DNA of 11,667 nt, taken from assembly GCA_903837025.1 (NCBI GenBank), contig CAILTC010000266.1, positions 1 through 11,667 of the forward strand, read 5' to 3'. The position numbers and the translations under genes are program-made. Positions within the stretch are counted from its first letter, which is position 1; every line of letters starts with the position of its first letter. The notes under the pieces are model-generated. The model saw only the letters and a list, made by a program, of their open reading frames with translations. It did no database searches and was not told the DNA's origin. Of this stretch, positions 7,568 to 11,667 are shown piece by piece. This DNA is from an uncultured Bacteroidota bacterium. Lineage in GTDB: Bacteria; Bacteroidota; Bacteroidia; Flavobacteriales; Flavobacteriaceae.

Positions 7568-8098
7568 TTAATCTTTTAATTGATAGACTTCGGGTAAATT
7601 TCGACCCAATCCGTCGTAGTCTAATCCAAAACCAACGATGAATTTATTTGGAATTCGAATCCCAACATAATCTATTTTAATATCTTGTTTGTACGCTTCT
7701 GGTTTAAAAAAAAGTGTGGCAATCTTAAAATGCTTCACATTATGTTTCTTGAATAATTCCTTTAATGCTACCAAAGTATTTCCAGTATCTACAATATCCT
7801 CAATAACAACAACGCTCCGGCCGCTTAGAACTTGGTCTAAACCTAGTAATTGCTTTACTTCATTAGTTGAAGAAGTCCCTTCATAGGAAGCCATTTTTAT
7901 AAAACTAACTTCGCAAGGGGATTTATAATGCTTCATGAAATCAGAAACTACCATAAATGAACCATTCAAAACCCCAATAAAGATTGGTGTTTCGTCGGCA
8001 AAATCATCTTCTACAAGAGCCGCTATTTTAGCAATAGCAAAGTCTATTTCTTGTGCAGAAACAAACGGAACAAATTGTTTATCGTGTAGTTGTATCAT
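7568..8098 (-). CDS. hpt: Hypoxanthine phosphoribosyltransferase
   Basis: This purine salvage enzyme joins PRPP to hypoxanthine (and usually guanine) to give IMP or GMP. The 176-residue length is typical. Visible motifs are the VLNGSFM pyrophosphate-loop segment (43-49), the flexible-loop pair S71-Y72 in MASYEGTSS, the PRPP signature VVVIEDIVDTGNTL (96-109, with E100, D101 and D104), the purine-contacting FKPEAY (131-136, K132) and the C-terminal GFGLDYDGLGRNLPEV (156-171, D160). The start at 8098 fits the family N-terminus. It is first in the minus-strand run and divergent from the unknown gene at 8197, with a 98-bp shared upstream region containing a promoter-like box. With adk next, the pair handles adenine and hypoxanthine nucleotide recycling. 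Confidence 0.95.
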   Translation of the reverse strand: MIQLHDKQFVPFVSAQEIDFAIAKIAALVEDDFADETPIFIGVLNGSFMVVSDFMKHYKSPCEVSFIKMASYEGTSSTNEVKQLLGLDQVLSGRSVVVIEDIVDTGNTLVALKELFKKHNVKHFKIATLFFKPEAYKQDIKIDYVGIRIPNKFIVGFGLDYDGLGRNLPEVYQLKD

Positions 8099-8116
8099 TG
8101 GATTTTATTTTAAAAG

Positions 8117-8132
8117 TGCAGCTGCAAATTTA
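8117..8132 (-). promoter_or_regulatory. Candidate hpt promoter box with adjoining palindrome
   Basis: On the minus strand, TAAATTTG (8132-8125) is a perfect match to the Bacteroidota -7 box TAnnTTTG and would give a leader of about 20 bases to the hpt ATG at 8098. No TTG is seen at the expected upstream distance. A perfect 10-bp palindrome, TGCAGCTGCA (8117-8126), overlaps the box end and the likely start site, so a repressor there could block initiation. Confidence 0.42.
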
Positions 8133-8196
8133 GTGAAGTATTCAGTATTAAATAGAAATCAGCATGACTTTTTTGCTAATTTGGTATATTTACAAA

Positions 8197-8754
8197 ATGA
8201 ACGCAGACTTCTATAATTTAATTGCAAAAAGTTCCGGACTTAGAGAAAGCAGAGAAGAAATTCGCGATTTCATCTTTGCTAATCCATCTTATTTAAAGGA
8301 CTTAACTGAAATAGCTTTCAATACCAAAGACAAAAACCACCACAAAGCCTGTTGGATTCTTGAATTAATTTGCCAAGATCAAACAACTCTTTTCATCCCT
8401 TTTACAGCAGATTTCTGCACCGTTTTACCTTATTTCAAAAAGGATTCAGCAATTAGACCCGCTTCAAAAATATGCCTACTTATAATTACATCTAATTATA
8501 GAAAAAATGAAAATCAACTTTCCGAAAATCAGCTTCAAAAAATAACCGAATCCTGTTTCGATTGGTTAATAAACAACACCAAAGTTGCTTCAAAATGCTA
8601 TTCTATTCGAACCTTATTTCAAATAGGAAAACAGGTTGACTGGATTTATCCCGAATTACAAATAATTTTAAATAAAGATTACAATGCACATTCGGCAGCA
8701 TACAAAGCGGTTGCAAGGGAAATATTAAAGAAAATCAACAACCAAAAAAAATAA
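8197..8754 (+). CDS. Unrecognised protein, probably all-helical
   Basis: I do not recognise a named family. The 185-residue protein is soluble-looking, without a signal peptide or membrane helix. It is built of amphipathic helices broken by short turns (SGLRESREEIRDFIF, ADFCTVLPYFKKDS, QLSENQLQKITESCFDWL, SAAYKAVAREILKKI). Paired helices of this length recall HEAT-like or adaptor folds, but no repeat consensus is firm enough to claim. The ATG at 8197 is preferred over one at 8164, because the upstream extension (TFLLIWYIYK) covers what looks like promoter DNA, with TATATTTA at 8185-8192 just before the start. It is divergent from hpt and ends 30 bp before the antitoxin gene, and could be read through into it. 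Its place in the islet between hpt and purK suggests accessory status, but this is inference. Confidence 0.75.
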   Translation: MNADFYNLIAKSSGLRESREEIRDFIFANPSYLKDLTEIAFNTKDKNHHKACWILELICQDQTTLFIPFTADFCTVLPYFKKDSAIRPASKICLLIITSNYRKNENQLSENQLQKITESCFDWLINNTKVASKCYSIRTLFQIGKQVDWIYPELQIILNKDYNAHSAAYKAVAREILKKINNQKK

Positions 8755-8755
8755 T

Positions 8756-8783
8756 TTACGTACTTTTGTAAAAACATTACGTA
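8756..8783 (+). promoter_or_regulatory. Promoter and probable autoregulatory operator of the toxin-antitoxin pair
   Basis: TACTTTTG (8761-8768) is a perfect TAnnTTTG box in the 30-bp gap before the antitoxin. It is flanked by two copies of TTACGTA (8756-8762 and 8777-8783), each centred on the palindrome TACGTA and exactly 21 bp apart, about two helical turns. Type II antitoxins of the ribbon-helix-helix class commonly bind paired palindromes over their own promoter, so this arrangement fits autoregulation. No clear TTG upstream element is seen. Confidence 0.5.
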
Positions 8784-8784
8784 T

Positions 8785-9033
8785 ATGAATACCAAACTCA
8801 CTTTATCGCTTGAAAAAACCGTAATTGAAGACGCAAAATCGTATGCAAAAAAAACAGGTAGAAGTTTGTCTGAATTAGTAGAAACTTACTTTAGAAATCT
8901 CACTGTAAATTCAGAAATAGCAGACGACATTCATCCAAAAGTAAAAAAACTGATTGGTAGAATAACACTTCCGCCCGATTTTGACGAAGAAAAGGTTAAA
9001 GAAGAACATTACAGAGAAAAATATGGATTTTAA
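8785..9033 (+). CDS. Antitoxin of type II toxin-antitoxin pair, DUF6364-like
   Basis: The 82-residue protein opens with a short beta strand and two helices (MNTKLTLSLEKTVIEDAKSY, then AKKTGRSLSELVETYFRNL), the pattern of a ribbon-helix-helix DNA-binding domain. In Bacteroidota this matches the DUF6364 type as I recall it. The C-terminal part from about residue 45 is charged and likely extended (DFDEEKVKEEHYREKYGF), the usual form of a toxin-neutralising tail. Its stop codon overlaps the toxin start by 11 bp, so translation is probably coupled. The expected role is to bind and silence the downstream PIN toxin and, with it, to repress the promoter carrying the paired TACGTA sites. The start at 8785 places the first beta strand at the N-terminus, as usual. 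The family label is from memory; the role rests on gene context and fold pattern. Confidence 0.82.
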   Translation: MNTKLTLSLEKTVIEDAKSYAKKTGRSLSELVETYFRNLTVNSEIADDIHPKVKKLIGRITLPPDFDEEKVKEEHYREKYGF

Positions 9034-9442
9034 ACATATTTTCCTTGACACCAATATTTTGGTTGATATAGTAGCTAATCGATTTCCGTTTTCAAAAAAT
9101 GCAATTTCAATTTTCGACTATTGTCAACGTCATAAAATCAAGATGTATTCGTCATCCCATTCTATTGCGACTATGCACTATATTGCGAAAAGAGTTGTTG
9201 ACGAAAAAGAGTTGCGTTCTATTATTGAAGATTTATTAGATACCATTTCGATAATAGCAGTAACCGAATCCATTTTGAAAAAAAGTCTCAAATCCAGCCA
9301 CAAAGATTTTGAAGATGCTATTCAAATCACGGCTGCACAATCAATAAACACAATGGATTGCATAATAACTAGAGATTTGAAAGATTTTAAATTTTCAGAA
9401 ATCAACGTATTCACTCCAGATGAATTTTTAAATAAACTTTAA
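9023..9442 (+). CDS. PIN-domain toxin (VapC-like, PIN_3 type)
   Basis: PIN-domain toxins are metal-dependent ribonucleases, often cutting tRNA or rRNA. The 139-residue protein starts HIFLDTNILVD (5-15) with the first catalytic aspartate D9, and N11 and D15 nearby. A second acidic cluster is at DFEDAIQITAA (95-105; E97, D98), and the last is in CIITRDLKDF (113-122; D118). The classic second acidic residue, a Glu in the middle helix, is not evident: that region reads SSSHSIATMHYIAKR (43-57). As I recall, this is usual for the PIN_3 group. The ATG at 9023 is preferred over an in-frame ATG at 8981, which would add 14 lysine-rich residues inside the antitoxin gene. The gene overlaps the antitoxin by 11 bp and ends only 4 bp before purK. 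Confidence 0.85.
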   Translation: MDFKHIFLDTNILVDIVANRFPFSKNAISIFDYCQRHKIKMYSSSHSIATMHYIAKRVVDEKELRSIIEDLLDTISIIAVTESILKKSLKSSHKDFEDAIQITAAQSINTMDCIITRDLKDFKFSEINVFTPDEFLNKL

Positions 9443-9446
9443 ATAC

Positions 9447-10604
9447 ATGAATTATTTTTCGTCTAATTTTAAACTAGGAATTCTCGGCGGCGGACAACTT
9501 GGCAAAATGCTGTTATTCGACACCCGAAAATTCGATATTCAAACTTATGTTCTTGATCCAAGTGATGAAGCACCCTGCAAAATCGCTTGCAATAAATTCT
9601 TTCAAGGAGATTTGATGGATTTTCAAACCGTCTATGATTTCGGAAAACAAGTCGATGTTTTAACTTTCGAAATCGAATTGGTTAACCTTGACGCTTTGGA
9701 GAAACTAGAAAACGAAGGTCTAAAAGTATATCCTTCGCCAAAAACATTGAAACTGATTCAGAACAAAGGAATTCAAAAAGCCTTTTATATAGCAAACAAT
9801 ATTCCAACATCACCTTCGAAAACATTCATGGATTTAAAAAGTCTGGTTGTCGAAATAGTTGAATCTACTATTACATTGCCATTCGTATGGAAATGCACCG
9901 AATTTGGCTATGACGGAAATGGTGTAAAAATCATCCGAAGTCTTCAAGATATTGAAAATTTACCCAATGTAGAATGTATCGCCGAAGAAATGGTCGATTT
10001 CAAAAATGAATTAGCCGTTATCGTTTGCCGAAGTCCTTCTGGCGAAATCAAAACCTATCCGGTAGTTGAGATGGAATTTCATCCCGAAGCCAACCAAGTA
10101 GAATATGTGATTTGCCCAGCAAGAATCGATGATAAAGTAGCTTTAAAAGCAAGAGAAATAGCCCTTGATGTTTCCAAAAAATTCAATCATGTGGGACTTT
10201 TGGCTGTCGAAATGTTCCAAACTTACGAAGATGAAATCCTAGTAAACGAAGTCGCTCCTCGCCCACACAATTCGGGTCATTATTCTATCGAAGCCAGTTA
10301 CACCTCGCAATTCGAAAATCATTTGCGTGCCATTTTGGATTTACCTCTAGGAAATACCGACAGCAAAGTTGCCGGAATTATGGTCAATTTGGTTGGCGAA
10401 GAAGGATTTTCAGGCGATGTGATTTACGAAAAAATAGAAAAAATAGTAGGTTGGAATGGTGTTACTCCGCACATTTACGGAAAAAAACAAACACGCCCTT
10501 TCCGAAAAATGGGACACGTAACAATAGTGAACGAAGACATCAATGAAGCCAGACGAATTGCTGAAGATGTTAAGAATACAATTAGAGTAATAAGTGGAAA
10601 TTAA
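9447..10604 (+). CDS. purK: N5-carboxyaminoimidazole ribonucleotide synthase
   Basis: PurK uses ATP and bicarbonate to carboxylate AIR to N5-CAIR in de novo purine synthesis. The 385-residue ATP-grasp protein is of usual length. Visible features are the N-terminal nucleotide-binding turn LGILGGGQLGKML (10-22), LTFEIE (72-77), the ATP-grasp loop GYDGNGVK (154-161), the metal-binding and substrate segment NEVAPRPHNSGHYSIE (267-282) and KMGHVTI (354-360) near the end. The start MNYFSSNFKLGILGGG agrees with Flavobacterium homologues as I remember them. It begins 4 bp after the PIN toxin stop with no obvious own promoter box in the preceding 60 bp, so it may depend on upstream transcription. purE, the next enzyme, follows 96 bp later across a repeat-bearing gap. 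Confidence 0.97.
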   Translation: MNYFSSNFKLGILGGGQLGKMLLFDTRKFDIQTYVLDPSDEAPCKIACNKFFQGDLMDFQTVYDFGKQVDVLTFEIELVNLDALEKLENEGLKVYPSPKTLKLIQNKGIQKAFYIANNIPTSPSKTFMDLKSLVVEIVESTITLPFVWKCTEFGYDGNGVKIIRSLQDIENLPNVECIAEEMVDFKNELAVIVCRSPSGEIKTYPVVEMEFHPEANQVEYVICPARIDDKVALKAREIALDVSKKFNHVGLLAVEMFQTYEDEILVNEVAPRPHNSGHYSIEASYTSQFENHLRAILDLPLGNTDSKVAGIMVNLVGEEGFSGDVIYEKIEKIVGWNGVTPHIYGKKQTRPFRKMGHVTIVNEDINEARRIAEDVKNTIRVISGN

Positions 10605-10615
10605 AAACTTTAATG

Positions 10616-10693
10616 ATTTAAAGATTTAAAAAGTATTGCGTTAATAATTCAGACGTAAAATTTTTCAATCTTTAAATTTTTTAATCTTTAAAT
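10616..10693. repeat. Three-copy AT-rich 17-mer, one inverted and two in tandem
   Basis: In the purK-purE gap, ATTTAAAGATTTAAAAA (10616-10632) is the inverse of TTTTTTAATCTTTAAAT (10677-10693) with one mismatch. A third copy, TTTTTCAATCTTTAAAT (10661-10677), abuts the latter with the same orientation. A transcript could fold left arm onto either right copy, with loops of about 28 or 44 bases. The core AATCTTTAAA also occurs at 5572-5581. There is no U-run or GC clamp of a normal terminator. Confidence 0.6.
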
Positions 10694-10700
10694 ATAAAAT

Positions 10701-11186
10701 ATGAAAGTAGCCGTAATAATGGGATCCATATCCGATATGCCCGTAATGCAAGAAGCCATAGACATCCTACAAGGTTTCGATATAGAAATAGAAGTCGATA
10801 TTGTTTCGGCACACAGAACGCCCGAAAAATTGTTCGATTTCAGTCAAAACGCCCACACCCGTGGCATTTCGGTGGTAATCGCTGGGGCTGGCGGGGCTGC
10901 ACATTTACCAGGAATGGTCGCCTCTATGTCGCCATTGCCCGTAATTGGCGTACCCATAAAATCAAGTAATTCTATCGATGGTTGGGATTCGGTTTTGTCA
11001 ATTTTGCAAATGCCGGGCGGTGTTCCCGTTGCAACCGTAGCGCTAAATGGAGCCAAAAATGCCGGAATTCTAGCCGCTCAAATCATCGGAACCTCTGACA
11101 AATGTGTTTTGGATAAAATTATTTTATACAAAACCGGTTTGAAAGAAACCGTATTAAAAGCTTCTGCAAACATTCACAATAAATAA
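10701..11186 (+). CDS. purE: N5-carboxyaminoimidazole ribonucleotide mutase
   Basis: Class I PurE moves the carboxyl group of N5-CAIR to give CAIR, the step after PurK. The 161-residue length fits the octameric bacterial enzyme. Visible motifs are MGSISDMPVM (7-16), which holds the phosphate of the substrate, SAHRTPEKL (36-44) with the conserved H38, AGAGGAAHLPGM (61-72), GVPIKSS (83-89) and QMPGGVPVATVA (103-114). These cover the active site around the carboxylate-transfer histidine region. The start at 10701 puts the first beta strand (VAVIMGS) at the N-terminus. It follows purK after a 96-bp AT-rich gap, and is followed by a structured repeat element before the M3 peptidase gene. Confidence 0.97.
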   Translation: MKVAVIMGSISDMPVMQEAIDILQGFDIEIEVDIVSAHRTPEKLFDFSQNAHTRGISVVIAGAGGAAHLPGMVASMSPLPVIGVPIKSSNSIDGWDSVLSILQMPGGVPVATVALNGAKNAGILAAQIIGTSDKCVLDKIILYKTGLKETVLKASANIHNK

Positions 11187-11210
11187 TCCACAATAATCCT
11201 GTTCTTTTTC

Positions 11211-11290
11211 AGGAGCTATTTCCCGCTATCCGTTGCAATCTTTTCTTTTTTTAAAGAAAAAGAAAAGGATTTCCACTACTATCGGGGCTA
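11211..11290. repeat. 80-bp structured intergenic element after purE
   Basis: The element opens AGGAGCTATTTCCCGCTATC and closes CTACTATCGGGGCTA. At its centre, CTTTTCTTTTT (11240-11250) pairs perfectly with AAAAAGAAAAG (11257-11267) across a 6-base loop. Outer pairings AGC (11214-11216) with GCT (11287-11289) and CCCG (11222-11225) with CGGG (11283-11286) could close the whole into one long imperfect hairpin. I recall very similar intergenic sequences recurring in Flavobacterium genomes. It may also end or stabilise the purE transcript. It lies in the 164-bp gap before the peptidase gene. Confidence 0.6.
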
Positions 11291-11305
11291 AAAAATTCGT
11301 GCAAC

Positions 11306-11320
11306 AAACCTATAAGGTTT
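11306..11320. repeat. Short palindromic hairpin (AAACCT-ATA-AGGTTT)
   Basis: A 6-bp perfect stem, AAACCT with AGGTTT, around an ATA loop, followed by T and an A-run. It lies 16 bp past the 80-bp element and 30 bp before the peptidase ATG. The motif AACCTATAAGGTT is one I associate with intergenic repeats of Flavobacteria. It could be part of the same composite repeat, or a leader or operator element of the next gene. Confidence 0.45.
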
Positions 11321-11350
11321 TAAAAATCGTATACGTTTAAACAAAAAACT

Positions 11351-11667
11351 ATGAGCATCTTAACACAGCCTTTCCATACAAAATACAATACCGCTCCTTT
11401 TTCGAAAATCAAAAACGAAGATTATCTTCCTGCTTTCTTAAAAGGAATCGAATTGGCAAAAGCCGAAATTGACGAAATCGTAAACAATCCTACCCCAGCT
11501 ACTTTCGAAAACACAATCGAAGCCTTGGATTATAGCGGCGATATCTTGGATCGTATTTCAAGTGTGTTTTTCAACCTGAATTCGGCAGAAACAAGTGACG
11601 AAATGCAAAAAATCGCACAAGAAGTTTCGCCTTTATTATCCGAATTTGGCAATGATATCCGATTGAA
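11351..11667 (+). CDS. M3 family metallopeptidase (Dcp/oligopeptidase A-like), N-terminal part only
   Basis: The frame runs from ATG 11351 to the window edge and gives 105 complete residues. MSILTQPFHTKYNTAPFSKI is followed by NEDYLPAFLKGIELAKAEID and then TFENTIEALDYSGDILDRI, the characteristic helical N-terminus of peptidyl-dipeptidase Dcp and oligopeptidase A enzymes. These are zinc peptidases that degrade oligopeptides, usually in the cytosol; no signal peptide is seen. The HExxH zinc motif would lie several hundred residues further on and is outside the window, so activity cannot be judged. A promoter-like TACGTTTA is at 11332-11339, just before the start. The 164-bp gap from purE holds the repeat elements, so it is probably a separate transcription unit. 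Confidence 0.9.
   Translation, partial: MSILTQPFHTKYNTAPFSKIKNEDYLPAFLKGIELAKAEIDEIVNNPTPATFENTIEALDYSGDILDRISSVFFNLNSAETSDEMQKIAQEVSPLLSEFGNDIRL

Noticed and set aside
8164..8196. Earlier in-frame ATG for the unknown gene
   Set aside because: The extension would be translated from AT-rich promoter-like DNA and gives an odd hydrophobic stretch. ATG 8197 is the more natural start.
8981..9022. Earlier in-frame ATG for the PIN toxin
   Set aside because: It would add a lysine-rich 14-residue tail not seen in PIN toxins and enlarge the overlap with the antitoxin. ATG 9023 starts at the canonical first strand.

Overview
The window is AT-rich, gene-dense chromosomal DNA from a member of the Bacteroidota, most likely a Flavobacterium-like Flavobacteriaceae species. 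The grounds are protein character (an S46 dipeptidyl-peptidase, a Flavobacterium-type PurK and short adenylate kinase, an antitoxin resembling DUF6364), the near absence of Shine-Dalgarno sequences, and promoter-like boxes of the Bacteroidota form TAnnTTTG. The species is inferred, not proven.

Layout. 1-150 (-): start of an exported TPR protein, cut by the window edge. 287-2112 (+): a calcineurin-like phosphoesterase of the UDP-2,3-diacylglucosamine diphosphatase type, then a GT-B glycosyltransferase 17 bp later, closed by a strong bidirectional hairpin terminator. 2172-4322 (-): a secreted S46 peptidase, DPP7-like by its specificity residue. 4517-8098 (-): a run read in the order hpt, adk, a CNNM/CorC-type membrane protein, obgE. 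Terminator-like hairpins follow adk and obgE. 8197-9442 (+): an unrecognised helical protein, then a two-gene toxin-antitoxin module (DUF6364-like antitoxin, PIN toxin). 9447-11186 (+): purK and purE. 11351-end (+): start of an M3 oligopeptidase.

How the genes work together. Purine metabolism dominates the right half. PurK and PurE make CAIR in de novo synthesis, Hpt salvages hypoxanthine/guanine, Adk balances adenine nucleotides, and ObgE is a GTPase tied to ribosome assembly and nucleotide status. The two purine blocks diverge around 8.1-9.4 kb. That gap is filled by the unknown protein and the toxin-antitoxin pair, whose toxin gene ends only 4 bp before purK. The left half concerns the envelope and protein degradation.

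The most interesting points are three. First, the toxin-antitoxin module is packed against purK and has a paired TACGTA palindrome around its promoter. Second, the 80-bp structured intergenic element after purE shares a 13-mer with the hairpin after adk. Third, the purK-purE gap holds a triplicated AT-rich inverted/tandem repeat. No CRISPR array, tRNA, rRNA, insertion sequence or obvious pseudogene was seen, and no gene-free stretch exceeds 300 bases. I see no clearly new multi-gene system; the best candidate for unknown biology is the 8197-9442 islet.
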